Source: Gilliamella mensalis (GTDB taxonomy: Bacteria > Pseudomonadota > Gammaproteobacteria > Enterobacterales > Orbaceae). Taken from it: DNA of 64,000 bases. Position 1 is the first letter of the stretch; every line of letters starts with the position of its first letter. The notes below the pieces were generated by a model, which had not been told where the DNA came from, searched no databases, and saw only the letters and a program-made list of their open reading frames with translations. Below are positions 20,947-30,405 of the stretch, piece after piece. The stretch spans positions 1-64,000 of the forward strand of contig NZ_FMWR01000005.1 in assembly GCF_900103085.1 (NCBI RefSeq), in the 5' to 3' direction. The position numbers and the translations under genes were made by a program.

Positions 20947-21600
20947 TCACGCAATTGGGAAGATCCCACCAAAAATCATTGCACCTAATATTGCACCACC
21001 AGTGATAGGCTTTTTCCATACATAAAAGATAAGCGCACCAAGTAATGAGCCAATACCAATTGGAATTGAGGCAACCATCGCCGATAAAATAATCATTGGT
21101 CCTAAAAATCTTCCCGATGTATTACCCGCCCCCATCATGACATCAGCCCCAAATGTTGAGCCACCGCCACTATTTAGCGTAAATTTACGAATAATAATAA
21201 TAATAAACCCAATCAATACACCTAAAACAAGACCGGTTACCAACGCAGCAAAAAAGTTTTCGACAGGTAATGTGTAACCGCCCGCTAAAAGCAATGCAGG
21301 AACGCCTAAACCAATACCAGTTTGTAAGGCACCACCAATATCTAATATACCGACTAACGACCCTTCAATGACTCGAGCAAATAAAAAGCTCGCCCCAAAA
21401 GCAGCCACTGCACCATAATCGCCTGTTGTCATTCCTGATTTAAGCATGGCGACAAAAGCAATTTCATTAAATGCACCAATACCATAAACATAAAAAGTAT
21501 GCGTCCCAGCAAAAATCCCAGCAGATAATAATCCACAGATAATAGGGAATGACCAATCGGCATACCAAAAGCTCTTATTAATGGTTGTTTCTGTATTCAT
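20947..21600 (-). CDS. DUF4310 family membrane protein
   Basis: A 217-residue inner-membrane protein with about six hydrophobic segments, many of them rich in glycine and alanine (for example GALQTGIGLGVPALLLAGG near residue 90 and VLGVLIGFIIIIIRK near 125). It belongs to the DUF4310 family (EF_0832/AHA_3913 type), found only in this kind of cluster as far as I recall. The gene lies 15 bases after the DUF4311 gene. The two membrane proteins may pair as a transporter, perhaps with the two small soluble proteins encoded just upstream. No function has been shown that I know of. Confidence 0.85.
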   Translation of the reverse strand: MNTETTINKSFWYADWSFPIICGLLSAGIFAGTHTFYVYGIGAFNEIAFVAMLKSGMTTGDYGAVAAFGASFLFARVIEGSLVGILDIGGALQTGIGLGVPALLLAGGYTLPVENFFAALVTGLVLGVLIGFIIIIIRKFTLNSGGGSTFGADVMMGAGNTSGRFLGPMIILSAMVASIPIGIGSLLGALIFYVWKKPITGGAILGAMIFGGIFPIA

Positions 21601-21615
21601 AACGTGTTCCCTATA

Positions 21616-22368
21616 CTATTTAAACCAATAAGATAGACCATCTCTAAAAGAGTTAATCATCTTCATATCAAAGCCACGGAAATATCCGCTCATGACAAAT
21701 AAGATAATAACGGCAACCAACATGATCTTCATCACACGATTCCAACCACTATCATCCACACCTTTGCCTATCAAAATACCTAATACAAGTCCTGGTACAG
21801 CATTCCCCATAATTAACTGTGCAAGCCCGCCAAATAGTGTTCCCCAAAAGCCACTTCTTCGCCCAGCGTCTAACGCAGCTAACCAAAAGATAACCGGCAT
21901 GACAGTTGCTACAAGTAAATTGGCAGCAGGAACGAGTACTTTAGTTGCTGTAATCTTCAAGGAATCGGGGATTGCTGAGGTTGTGGTATTTAAAAATAGC
22001 ACAACAAGTACACCAATAATTGTGCACACAGATGCCATTTTTTTCGGTTCATGTAACGTTTCGGTAATATTACGATTTTTTACCATCAGTAACGCTGCCC
22101 CCCAATTTGGAATGATACGATGATCAACATCTTGAGTAAAAGAACCAGCTGCAACAGATGAAGCCCAAGCATTAAAGAAAAATCCGAGGCCAAAAGAAAA
22201 ATGCGCAGCAGGATCCCCTTCGCAAGAATTAAGCTCACCTAATGTGCGAAATGCTCCCATACCTTGATATGTTGGTGCATGAAACATGCGAGCAGCACCG
22301 GTACCGACCCCAAAACCACAAAGCCCACCGATAACAATAGACTTCAATGCAATAATTAAGATTTCCAT
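21616..22368 (-). CDS. DUF4311 family membrane protein
   Basis: A 250-residue inner-membrane protein with roughly seven hydrophobic stretches and a conserved-looking N-terminal motif, GVGTGAARMFHAPTYQGMGA (about residues 20-39). It has a soluble-looking loop, PNWGAALLMVKNRNITETLHEPKK, near residues 88-111. It matches the DUF4311 family (EF_0833/AHA_3914 type). It is always paired with DUF4310 in the clusters I recall. A split permease is the simplest reading, but it is only an inference. The ATG has a GGAAAG-like ribosome-binding site. Confidence 0.85.
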   Translation of the reverse strand: MEILIIALKSIVIGGLCGFGVGTGAARMFHAPTYQGMGAFRTLGELNSCEGDPAAHFSFGLGFFFNAWASSVAAGSFTQDVDHRIIPNWGAALLMVKNRNITETLHEPKKMASVCTIIGVLVVLFLNTTTSAIPDSLKITATKVLVPAANLLVATVMPVIFWLAALDAGRRSGFWGTLFGGLAQLIMGNAVPGLVLGILIGKGVDDSGWNRVMKIMLVAVIILFVMSGYFRGFDMKMINSFRDGLSYWFK

Positions 22369-22388
22369 AACTTTCCTTTTCCGTTATG

Positions 22389-22685
22389 TTATTTAGAGCT
22401 AAATTCAATTTCACTTAGATCAATAAAAATGACATCAACAGATACAGCGAGCGTAACTTCATAAAATGCTTTTTTCCTTGGCAAAAAGATAAACAAAAAC
22501 CGCTCAGTGGTTATCTTTTCTATTGCTGATACAACCTGAATATCAATCGGTTCAATACGTAACATAATATTATGTGTATTTTTAAGTACCTCTTTTTGAA
22601 CCTGACTTAGTGCTGCCGCAAATGCCCTTTGTTTAGAATCACCAAGGCCTTTTACTTTTACGGTCATCTGCTGAGTTTTTTTCAT
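22389..22685 (-). CDS. DUF4312 family protein
   Basis: A 98-residue soluble protein with a mixed alpha/beta pattern: MTVKVKGLGDSKQRAFAAAL at the start, then IMLRIEPIDIQVVSAIEKI, FLFIFLPRKKAFYEVTLAV and a final strand. It fits the DUF4312 family (EF_0831/AHA_3912 type). The fold suggested by alternating strands may be ferredoxin-like, but this is a guess. It lies between the SFCGS and DUF4311 genes with gaps of 14 and 20 bases, so it is part of the operon. Function unknown. Confidence 0.82.
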   Translation of the reverse strand: MKKTQQMTVKVKGLGDSKQRAFAAALSQVQKEVLKNTHNIMLRIEPIDIQVVSAIEKITTERFLFIFLPRKKAFYEVTLAVSVDVIFIDLSEIEFSSK

Positions 22686-22699
22686 TCTTATCTTCCATT

Positions 22700-23068
22700 T
22701 TATGAACGTGGATATTTTTTCAAAAAAGCTTTTGCAACACGTTGCCCAAGCTCTTCTGTATCCATAAAACCAAAGCCAAGGACTTTACACCCCTCATTAA
22801 TTGCCGTTTCACCTTCTTCGATAGATCGCATACCATGACGTTGTGGATAGCCATATTTATTTTGTGCTGTAATCGCGCCAGCACCACCGCTACCACAAAA
22901 AGAAAGTCCTAAATCCGCATTTTCTTTATTCATCACATCACCCAACTTCATATCAGCTGCCATACCAGGAATAACAATAGCACGGCACCCTTCCACAGAA
23001 TTAATGCCATTTGCTATTTTCTGTCCTTTTCCCATTCTATCGCCAATGACAATAACTACTTCAGTCAT
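22700..23068 (-). CDS. Glycine-rich SFCGS family protein
   Basis: A 122-residue soluble protein named after its SFCGSGGAGA motif (near residues 56-65, cysteine near 58). An N-terminal strand, TEVVIVIGDRMGKG, suggests a Rossmann-like fold. The segment around the cysteine, followed by ITAQNKYGYPQRHG, recalls the catalytic CGTG loop and downstream NK of RpiB/LacAB-type isomerases. This is a by-eye similarity, not an assignment. A strong AGGAG ribosome-binding site precedes the ATG. It belongs to the EF_0830/AHA_3911 family and always occurs with the DUF4310-4312 genes as far as I recall. Confidence 0.85.
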   Translation of the reverse strand: MTEVVIVIGDRMGKGQKIANGINSVEGCRAIVIPGMAADMKLGDVMNKENADLGLSFCGSGGAGAITAQNKYGYPQRHGMRSIEEGETAINEGCKVLGFGFMDTEELGQRVAKAFLKKYPRS

Positions 23069-23121
23069 AATGTTTCTCCTATTTAATTTTCATTTTAGAA
23101 TGTCTAGTATTTGTTTTAGTT

Positions 23122-23451
23122 TTAGTTTGCCTTAGCGACTTCATAATGCACCGCTAATAAATAAGCCTCTTCCATTGGTAAATTATTGAATAATTCTATT
23201 GTTTTACGTGCCAATAATAATGATTCTTCCGAAATTTCATCAAAAAGCATCGGATCGACTTTGGGAAGCTTTTCTAAATTTTTTGCTCTTTCTACCATAG
23301 CTTTAATGTGGGAATACAACATCGCCTTTTGGACATCATTTTGAAAAATGTGACATTCAGCTAGCCAATCATTAATTATTTCAATAGTTTGCTTAGTAAC
23401 TAATTCTAGATCCAGATTATCTTCGATCATACGAAACTTCATTTGGTTCAT
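23122..23451 (-). CDS. Standalone PRD-domain protein (EF_0829/AHA_3910 type)
   Basis: A 109-residue protein made of a single PTS-regulation domain. Histidines at positions expected for phosphorylation are H48 (YSHIKAMVER) and H102 (LAVHYEVAK). There is no DNA-binding domain, so it may modulate the large PRD activator at the other end of the operon or act as a phosphate sink. It is the first gene of the operon. No strong ribosome-binding site is visible before ATG 23451; an alternative ATG lies at 23442. Confidence 0.82.
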   Translation of the reverse strand: MNQMKFRMIEDNLDLELVTKQTIEIINDWLAECHIFQNDVQKAMLYSHIKAMVERAKNLEKLPKVDPMLFDEISEESLLLARKTIELFNNLPMEEAYLLAVHYEVAKAN

Positions 23452-23604
23452 AATCTATGTACATATTATTGTTTTAGGATGATTTAAGCCTAAATGAAAT
23501 GAGAACCAATTTGGATAGAGACTTTTTCCATCAACAACAGGAAATTTGTTATAAAGGTAGGAAAATACAGTAATAGGCAGGCTTTGTTATTCTTAAATTG
23601 ATAA

Positions 23605-23610
23605 GTTATA
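23605..23610 (-). promoter_or_regulatory. -10 box of the PRD/DUF operon
   Basis: Read on the minus strand this is TATAAC, five of six matches to the consensus. A start site about 7 bases further on (near 23598) would be 41-42 bases from the centre of the CRP-like site, the classical class II spacing. No good -35 box is present, as expected for such promoters. Confidence 0.5.
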
Positions 23611-23631
23611 AATTTAATTTATGTTCACTTT

Positions 23632-23647
23632 TGTGATTTAGATCATA
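23632..23647. promoter_or_regulatory. CRP-like binding site
   Basis: TGTGATTTAGATCATA has one perfect CRP half site (TGTGA), a 6-base spacer and a near-perfect second half (TCATA for TCACA). It lies about 180 bases before the first gene of the PRD/DUF operon and at class II distance from a -10 box. It suggests cAMP-CRP activation, that is, a carbon-catabolite-controlled operon. Confidence 0.6.
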
Positions 23648-23829
23648 AAATAAGCTAAAGTTAGCTTTCCACTTAAAAGCACGCCTAGCCTAAGATTGAC
23701 TGGGAAAATCTATTTATCCTTCAATTAAAAGCTCTAAAAACCGACAAAAACTTAAATAAAATCAATATTTTTTCTGACTGCTTTTTAGTCGTTAATATTT
23801 AACTAGATGTTGTGATAGGATTAATTGTA

Positions 23830-24741
23830 TTACCAACTACCGGATGCCCCCCCACCTCCACTGCGACCTCCTCCGCCACCGCTAAAGCCACCAGATCCAC
23901 CACCGAAGCCACCACCTGATCCACCAAAACCGCCACCACCACGGCGGTTACTGCCGCCACCGCGACCACCTCTAGCAGTTAAAATGCCGCTTATCATGGT
24001 GCTGACAACGAAAGCTAAAAATAACAGAGGTAATGCGATATGTACTGGGTAACCTTGCCATAAAGTAAATCCACCAATAGACAGTCCGTTGAGTAAACCT
24101 GTTCCTAAACTTCGTTTGGCACTAACTTTGGTGATAAATAGACTGGTTAGTAAAAAACAGATAAAAAATGATACTAGTCCATAGTTAATTAGTTTGGAAC
24201 CAAAGTCCCCCGCCAATAAAGTATTGAGATTTTGGTCCTGAGTATCATCGTCTTTTGGGTTAGAATCATCAATTTTTTGTTTCAGTACCAACAATGCATT
24301 GTCAATACCTTGATAATAGTTATTTTTCTGAAACTGTGGAGCTAATTGTTCGCGAATAATATGGCTAGCAACTAAATCGGTAATGGTTCCTTCAAGTCCA
24401 TAACCAACTTCAATGCGCATACGTTTGTCATCTTTTACTATCAGTAATAAGATGCCATTATCTTGCCCTTTTTCACCGATTTTCCATTGAATAAAGACTC
24501 TATCTGCGTATTGTTCTATGGTTTCATTATCAAGCTTAGCGATCATTAAAACCGCTATTTGTTTCCCGTCTGTCTGTGATTTTTCATAATCACTCAAATT
24601 TGCTTCAAGTGTGCTTAATTGTGACGATGTTAATGTATTAGTCGTGTCAATCACTCGATGTTTGAATGCGGGAATATCAGTTAGCCCATAACTGAGCCAA
24701 CTAATTATGAACAATATGCTACATAGAAAATATTTTTTCAC
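23830..24741 (-). CDS. TPM-domain membrane protein (YgcG family)
   Basis: A 303-residue protein with an N-terminal signal peptide (residues 1-19 or so), a TPM domain (about 25-160; motifs VIDTTNTLT, IAVLMIAKL and MRIEVGYGLEG) and hydrophobic segments near 185-210 and 230-255. A glycine/serine-rich tail from about residue 255 ends GGGASGSW. TPM proteins are often encoded with LemA, as here, 8 bases downstream. Proposed roles range from phosphatase to photosystem II repair in plants; the bacterial role is unclear. The tail is probably exposed and flexible. Confidence 0.88.
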   Translation of the reverse strand: MKKYFLCSILFIISWLSYGLTDIPAFKHRVIDTTNTLTSSQLSTLEANLSDYEKSQTDGKQIAVLMIAKLDNETIEQYADRVFIQWKIGEKGQDNGILLLIVKDDKRMRIEVGYGLEGTITDLVASHIIREQLAPQFQKNNYYQGIDNALLVLKQKIDDSNPKDDDTQDQNLNTLLAGDFGSKLINYGLVSFFICFLLTSLFITKVSAKRSLGTGLLNGLSIGGFTLWQGYPVHIALPLLFLAFVVSTMISGILTARGGRGGGSNRRGGGGFGGSGGGFGGGSGGFSGGGGGRSGGGGASGSW

Positions 24742-24749
24742 GATAATAA

Positions 24750-25346
24750 TTATCCAAAATTCACTGCGGGAGGATTAGACATTTGCTTTTCATCATCTAC
24801 CGTAAATTGCTGTTTTGGTTGTTTTCCTAAGCTATCAGCAATCCATTTAGTCGGTAACTTACGGATATAGATATTAAATGTTTGTACCGCTTCGATATAT
24901 CGCCCGCGCGCAACAGTAATGCGATTTTCAGTACCTTCAAGCTGACTCATTAAATCTTGATAAAGGGTGTTGGCTTTCAGTTCTGGATAGTTTTCACTTA
25001 CTGCGATTAAGCGACTTAATGCTGAACTCAATTCTGATTGTGCTTGTTGGAATTTTGAGAATGTAGCTGGGTTAGTTAGCTGATCAGCATTAATCTGAAT
25101 CGATCCGACTTTTGCTCTAGCTTCAGTTACTTGGATTAAAACTTCTTTTTCGTGTGTGGTGTAACCTTTTACGGTATTAACTAAATTAGGGACTAAATCA
25201 GCTCTACGCTTGTATTGATTGAGTACTTCAGACCATGCGGCCACTACCTTTTCGTCCTTTGTTTGGATGCCATTGTAACTTGTAAAATAGATAAACGCCC
25301 CAATAACAACTAACACTACAATGATTAATAACGATTTGATTTTCAT
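24750..25346 (-). CDS. LemA family protein
   Basis: A 198-residue protein with one N-terminal membrane anchor (about residues 5-22) and a long helical extracytoplasmic domain. Family motifs are clear: AAWSEVLNQYKRRADLVPNL near residue 35, YPELKANTLYQDLMSQLEGTENRI near 118 and RGRYIEAVQTFN near 145. LemA proteins are membrane-anchored four-helix bundles of uncertain function, usually next to TPM-domain proteins. The two genes form a two-gene operon. Confidence 0.92.
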   Translation of the reverse strand: MKIKSLLIIVVLVVIGAFIYFTSYNGIQTKDEKVVAAWSEVLNQYKRRADLVPNLVNTVKGYTTHEKEVLIQVTEARAKVGSIQINADQLTNPATFSKFQQAQSELSSALSRLIAVSENYPELKANTLYQDLMSQLEGTENRITVARGRYIEAVQTFNIYIRKLPTKWIADSLGKQPKQQFTVDDEKQMSNPPAVNFG

Positions 25347-25702
25347 CCGTACGCCTGAAATTGTTGTTTATTTTACGAACAGTTTAAGAAAAGGGGAATG
25401 TTCCTGTCAAGAAATATAAAAACCTTTACACACTTGTGCTTGGCTATATTTTATTAACTAGAAATTAGTCAGAAAAGGCATTGATTTTATTGGAGTTTTT
25501 ATTTTGGCATTTTAAAATAAAATCAACTATTTATATAATAAATCCGACATTTACTGCTAGATTTTAGGCACCTTTGTTATTGTCATATCGGTGTCCAAAT
25601 CAATTTATTATTGCTCACAAAACTTAGTTGGACTGACTGAATAAATGATAAATAGCTAAATTAGCTTTTTTGCATTTATGTCAAACTTGATATCTGAATT
25701 TA
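25347..25702. other. Gene-free region between the monooxygenase and lemA genes
   Basis: About 355 AT-rich bases. I see no ORF, RNA gene, strong promoter or convincing terminator. It must contain the lemA promoter and the 3' end of the small monooxygenase transcript. AGCTAAATTAGCTTTTTT near 25650 looks like a hairpin with a T-run on the plus strand, but the arms leave no loop. Confidence 0.5.
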
Positions 25703-26014
25703 TTATAATATAACGTCAAAACATTCTAATTGTGCCGACTCAAAATAAATATCACTGTTATTTGGTCGGTTATTCGTATTACGGTGGGTATGCTTAAAGT
25801 GTTCAGAATTAACCCAAGCTTCAAAATCAGCTTTAGATTGCCACTCAGTAAATGAAGAAAATAGTGTATAATTTTCTTCTGTTTTTCCTTGTAAAAAGTA
25901 AAAACGGTTAAACCCTTTCATTTCTTTCAGATGGCTATCACGATTTCGCCATATTTCAATAAATGTATCTTCGCTACCCCGTTTAATTTTAAAACGGTTC
26001 ATTACAATGTACAT
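25703..26014 (-). CDS. Antibiotic-biosynthesis-monooxygenase-fold protein, IsdG-like
   Basis: A 103-residue ferredoxin-fold monooxygenase of the ABM family. Residues N6, W67 and H77 line up with the N-W-H triad that IsdG/IsdI/MhuD enzymes use to bind and degrade haem. Other family features are FYFLQG near residue 38 and the SEHFKHTH helix end. The likely role is haem degradation or detoxification, though many ABM proteins act on other substrates. A good GGAG ribosome-binding site precedes the ATG. It lies after the rpoC terminator, so it may depend on read-through or a short promoter between 26015 and 26050. Confidence 0.8.
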   Translation of the reverse strand: MYIVMNRFKIKRGSEDTFIEIWRNRDSHLKEMKGFNRFYFLQGKTEENYTLFSSFTEWQSKADFEAWVNSEHFKHTHRNTNNRPNNSDIYFESAQLECFDVIL

Positions 26015-26047
26015 ACCAATCTCCTTTTATAGTTTTATAACATGACA

Positions 26048-26077
26048 TAAAAAAATAGCACGCATGGCGTGCTATTT
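26048..26077 (-). terminator. Rho-independent terminator of rpoBC
   Basis: A perfect 11-base-pair stem (AAATAGCACGC / GCGTGCTATTT) with a 3-base loop is followed on the minus strand by a run of seven Ts. It begins about 20 bases after the rpoC stop. This is the clearest terminator on the minus strand in the window. Confidence 0.92.
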
Positions 26078-26097
26078 GTAAATTAAACCGAATGAGA

Positions 26098-29000
26098 CTA
26101 TTGATTCTCTTCAGCAGAGTTTAACAATTCAGCTAAATTAGCGGTTGCTTCTTCTGCTGAAATTGTTGTTTGAATCTCATCAGTTGATGGCATTGCGCGT
26201 TTACGTAAACGTTCTTTATGGTAAGCATACCCCGTACCTGCTGGAATTAATCGACCAACAATTACGTTTTCTTTTAAGCCACGTAATTCGTCATTTTTAC
26301 CCGCCACCGCAGCTTCGGTTAAAACGCGAGTCGTTTCTTGGAACGAAGCGGCAGAAATAAATGATTCAGTTGTTAGTGATGCTTTAGTAATACCAAGTAA
26401 ATCGTGTAAGTAAACAATTGGTTCTTTATTTTGCGCTTCAAGTTCACGGTTGATAATCTTCAAGCGTGAAACTTCAAGTTGTTCACCTTCAAGTAGACGA
26501 GAGCCACCTGGATGAATAACCGTTGCTTTACGTAACATTTGGCGTACGATAACTTCAATGTGTTTATCATTAATTTTTACACCTTGTAGACGATAAACTT
26601 CTTGAACTTCGTTAACAATATAACGTGTTACCGCATTAACGCCACGTAGACGTAAAATATCATGCGCAGATTCAGGACCATCAGAAATCACATCACCACG
26701 GCCAACTTGTTCGCCTTCAAATACGTTAAGTTGACGCCATTTTGGAATCATCTCTTCATATGGTTCACTACCATCTAATGGCGTGATAATTAAGCGACGT
26801 TTACCTTTTGTTTCTTTACCGAATGAAATGATACCATCAATTTCAGCCAAGATAGCTGGTTCTTTTGGTTTACGTGCTTCAAATAAGTCAGCAACACGCG
26901 GTAAACCACCGGTGATATCTTTAGTACCTACAGATGCTTGTGGAATACGAGCAAGTGTATCACCAATATTGATTTCAGCACCATCTTCCAACTGTACTAA
27001 TGCTTTACCAGGTAAAAAGTATTGCGCAAGCATTTCTGTACCAGCAAGATAGATATCATCACCTTTAGCATCAACAATTTTGATGGCTGGACGTAAATCT
27101 TTACCAACACCAGTACGTTCTGCTACATCTAGTATCGCAATAGATGATAAACCTGTTAATTCATCGGTTTGACGCGTAATTGTTTGACCATCAACCATAT
27201 CCACAAAACGGACAAAACCTCTAGTTTCAGAGATAACTGGCATAGTATGTGGATCCCAGTTAGCCACTGTTTCACCCGCATCAACCGCAACACCATTACC
27301 TTTACTTAAAATCGAACCATAAGGCACTTTATAGGTTTCTTTCATTCGACCTAAGTCATCAATAATGGTTAATTCAGCATTACGCGAAGTAATTACTAGT
27401 TTCTTATCTGGGTTAGTTACAAATTTAGCATTAGTTAATTTAATACTACCTTTGTTTTTAACTTGAACACTTGATTCAGCTGCCGCTCGCGATGCCGCAC
27501 CACCAATATGGAACGTACGCATGGTTAACTGTGTACCTGGCTCACCGATTGATTGCGCCGCAATAACACCGATTGCTTCACCTTTATTGACCAAGTGACC
27601 ACGTGCTAAGTCACGACCATAACATTTTGCACACACACCAAAATCAGTATCACACGAAACCACTGAGCGCACTTTAACGCTATCAACAGATTCCGCTTCA
27701 AGTAAGTCACATTTACTTTCATCAAGTAATGTGTTACGTGGGATTAAGATATCCGCACTACCTGGTTTTAATACATCTTCAGCCGTAACTCGACCTAATA
27801 CTCGTTCACGAAGTGGCTCTTTAACATCACCGCCTTCAATAACAGGTGTCATTACCACGCCTTCTAAGGTGCCACAGTCATCTTCAATGACCACTAAATC
27901 TTGTGCCACATCAACTAAACGTCGAGTTAAGTAACCTGAGTTCGCTGTTTTTAATGCGGTATCAGCAAGACCTTTACGCGCACCATGCGTAGAGATAAAG
28001 TACTGAAGTACGTTTAAGCCTTCACGGAAGTTTGCAGTGATAGGCGTTTCAATAATCGAACCATCTGGTTTTGCCATCAAACCACGCATACCAGCAAGCT
28101 GACGAATCTGTGCTGCAGAACCACGCGCACCAGAGTCGGCCATCATGTAAATACTATTGAAAGAAGATTGAACTTCTTCTTCACCTTCACGGTTAATTAC
28201 TTTTTCAGTTGATAAGTTATCCATCATCGCTTTAGCAACGCGTTCATTCGCAGCAGCCCAAATATCGATAACTTTGTTATAACGTTCACCTGCAGTTACT
28301 AAACCAGATTGGAATTGCTCTTGAATTTCAGCAACTTCGATTTCAGCTTCGTTGATGATTTGTGATTTCTTCGCCGGAATTTCCATATCATCAATACCAA
28401 CTGATACACCTGAACGCGCCGCATAAGCAAATCCAGTGTACATGATTTGGTCAGCTAAAATAACTGTATCTTTCATGCCTAACTGGCGATAACAGATATT
28501 TAAAATTTTAGAGATCGCTTTTTTACCCAAAGGTTGATTGATAACAGAGAAGCTCATCCCTTTTGGCATAATTAACCATAAAATTGCACGACCAACTGTT
28601 GTATCAACCACCGAGGTGGTATCTTCCCACTCACCTACACTATTACGTTGGCTTTCAGTAATACGGACTTTAACCTTAGCATGTAATTCAACTAGACCTA
28701 AACGATATAGCTTTTCAGCTTCTTTAGGACCGGTTAATATCATGCCTTCACCTTTGGCATTGACTTTATCACGAGTCATATAGTAAAGACCTAAAACCAC
28801 GTCCTGTGAAGGAACGATGATAGGCTCACCACTTGCCGGTGAAAGAATATTGTTAGTTGACATCATTAACGCACGTGCTTCTAATTGTGCTTCTAACGTT
28901 AATGGAACGTGAACCGCCATTTGGTCACCATCGAAGTCAGCATTAAATGCCGCACAAACTAATGGATGTAATTGAATTGCTTTACCTTCAATTAGAATCG

Positions 29001-30315
29001 GCTCAAATGCTTGAATACCTAATCTATGTAATGTTGGTGCACGGTTTAGTAATACTGGATGTTCACGAATAACTTCATCTAAGATATCCCATACAATTGC
29101 ATCTTCACGCTCAACCATTTTCTTCGCTGCTTTAATGGTTGTTGCATAACCGCGACGTTCTAATTTACCGTAAATAAATGGTTTGAATAATTCAAGGGCC
29201 ATCTTCTTCGGTAAACCACACTGATGCAAATGTAAGTATGGACCTACAGTAATTACAGAACGACCAGAATAGTCAACACGTTTACCTAATAAGTTTTGAC
29301 GGAAACGACCTTGCTTACCTTTAATCATATCAGCAAGTGACTTCAATGGACGTTTGTTTGAACCTGTAATTGCACGACCACGACGACCATTATCTAATAA
29401 TGCATCGACCGATTCTTGTAACATACGTTTTTCATTACGTACAATGATATCCGGCGCAGCCAAGTCTAATAAACGTTTTAAACGGTTATTACGGTTAATA
29501 ACTCGACGATAAAGATCATTGAGATCTGATGTTGCAAAACGTCCGCCATCAAGTGGCACTAATGGGCGTAAATCTGGTGGCAACACAGGTAATACGTTTA
29601 GAATCATCCATTCAGGTTTGTTTTCTGATTGAATAAATGCTTCAATAATCTTAATTCGTTTGGTCAGTTTTTTACGCTTAGTTTCAGAATTAGTGGTTGA
29701 TAGTTCATCACGTAGTGCTTCACATTCCGCTTGCACATCAATATTACGTAATAACTCTTGGATAGCTTCTGCCCCCATGCGAGCATCAAATTCGTCACCA
29801 AACTCTTCTAACGCATCTAAATATTGTTCTTCAGTTAAAATCTGACCACGCTCAAGATTAGTCATACCACCATCAAGAACCATAAATGATTCAAAATAAA
29901 GCACTCGTTCAATATCACGAAGTGGCATATCAAGTAATAAACCGATACGAGATGGTAATGATTTTAAAAACCAGATATGGGCAGTTGGTGATGCAAGTTC
30001 AATGTGCCCCATACGTTCACGACGTACTTTAGCTTGAGTTACTTCAACTCCACATTTTTCACAAATCACACCACGGTGTTTTAAACGTTTATATTTTCCA
30101 CATAAACATTCATAATCTTTTACTGGTCCAAAAATACGCGCACAAAACAATCCGTCACGCTCAGGTTTGAACGTACGATAATTGATTGTTTCAGGTTTTT
30201 TAACTTCACCAAAAGACCATGAACGAATCATATCAGGAGAAGCAAGCCCTATCTTGATAGCATCAAAATCTTCTGTTTTTGTTTGTGCTTTTAGAAACTT
30301 TAGTAAGTCTTTCAC
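26098..30315 (-). CDS. rpoC: RNA polymerase subunit beta-prime
   Basis: The catalytic beta-prime subunit, 1405 residues, as in E. coli. It has an N-terminal zinc site ([19 protein letters not shown], about residues 70-88), the active-site [13 protein letters not shown] near residue 458 with the three metal-binding aspartates, the bridge helix and trigger loop ([13 protein letters not shown] near 930), and a second zinc site with cysteines around 814-898. It follows rpoB by 90 bases on the same strand and ends in a strong terminator. Confidence 0.99.
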   Translation of the reverse strand: MKDLLKFLKAQTKTEDFDAIKIGLASPDMIRSWSFGEVKKPETINYRTFKPERDGLFCARIFGPVKDYECLCGKYKRLKHRGVICEKCGVEVTQAKVRRERMGHIELASPTAHIWFLKSLPSRIGLLLDMPLRDIERVLYFESFMVLDGGMTNLERGQILTEEQYLDALEEFGDEFDARMGAEAIQELLRNIDVQAECEALRDELSTTNSETKRKKLTKRIKIIEAFIQSENKPEWMILNVLPVLPPDLRPLVPLDGGRFATSDLNDLYRRVINRNNRLKRLLDLAAPDIIVRNEKRMLQESVDALLDNGRRGRAITGSNKRPLKSLADMIKGKQGRFRQNLLGKRVDYSGRSVITVGPYLHLHQCGLPKKMALELFKPFIYGKLERRGYATTIKAAKKMVEREDAIVWDILDEVIREHPVLLNRAPTLHRLGIQAFEPILIEGKAIQLHPLVCAAFNADFDGDQMAVHVPLTLEAQLEARALMMSTNNILSPASGEPIIVPSQDVVLGLYYMTRDKVNAKGEGMILTGPKEAEKLYRLGLVELHAKVKVRITESQRNSVGEWEDTTSVVDTTVGRAILWLIMPKGMSFSVINQPLGKKAISKILNICYRQLGMKDTVILADQIMYTGFAYAARSGVSVGIDDMEIPAKKSQIINEAEIEVAEIQEQFQSGLVTAGERYNKVIDIWAAANERVAKAMMDNLSTEKVINREGEEEVQSSFNSIYMMADSGARGSAAQIRQLAGMRGLMAKPDGSIIETPITANFREGLNVLQYFISTHGARKGLADTALKTANSGYLTRRLVDVAQDLVVIEDDCGTLEGVVMTPVIEGGDVKEPLRERVLGRVTAEDVLKPGSADILIPRNTLLDESKCDLLEAESVDSVKVRSVVSCDTDFGVCAKCYGRDLARGHLVNKGEAIGVIAAQSIGEPGTQLTMRTFHIGGAASRAAAESSVQVKNKGSIKLTNAKFVTNPDKKLVITSRNAELTIIDDLGRMKETYKVPYGSILSKGNGVAVDAGETVANWDPHTMPVISETRGFVRFVDMVDGQTITRQTDELTGLSSIAILDVAERTGVGKDLRPAIKIVDAKGDDIYLAGTEMLAQYFLPGKALVQLEDGAEINIGDTLARIPQASVGTKDITGGLPRVADLFEARKPKEPAILAEIDGIISFGKETKGKRRLIITPLDGSEPYEEMIPKWRQLNVFEGEQVGRGDVISDGPESAHDILRLRGVNAVTRYIVNEVQEVYRLQGVKINDKHIEVIVRQMLRKATVIHPGGSRLLEGEQLEVSRLKIINRELEAQNKEPIVYLHDLLGITKASLTTESFISAASFQETTRVLTEAAVAGKNDELRGLKENVIVGRLIPAGTGYAYHKERLRKRAMPSTDEIQTTISAEEATANLAELLNSAEENQ

Positions 30316-30405
30316 AATTGACTCCTATGGAGTTAAACCAATTAGATAACTTATTATTGCTAATAAGTTATCCCTATAAATAGAAATCATTTAAGTTAGC
30401 AAAAA

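Larger units (their letters stand above)
23452..23829. other. Intergenic region carrying the promoter of the PRD/DUF operon
   Basis: About 380 bases lie between the TPM-domain gene and the operon, both on the minus strand. No ORF or RNA gene is seen. It holds the CRP-like site and -10 box listed separately, leaving a predicted 5' leader of roughly 145 bases. A weak inverted repeat (TTTAGG / CCTAAA, about 23474-23495) lies in the leader. No convincing terminator follows the TPM gene. Confidence 0.6.

Noticed and set aside
23825-24052. 75-codon proline-rich plus-strand frame
   Set aside because: It is the complement of the glycine-rich tail of the TPM-domain protein; repeats of GGN codons give CCN on the other strand.
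24750-25702. A search by eye for tRNA or small-RNA genes in the longer gaps
   Set aside because: No cloverleaf-like arms with a GGTTCGAATCC-type T loop, and no other known RNA signatures, were seen here or in the other gaps.
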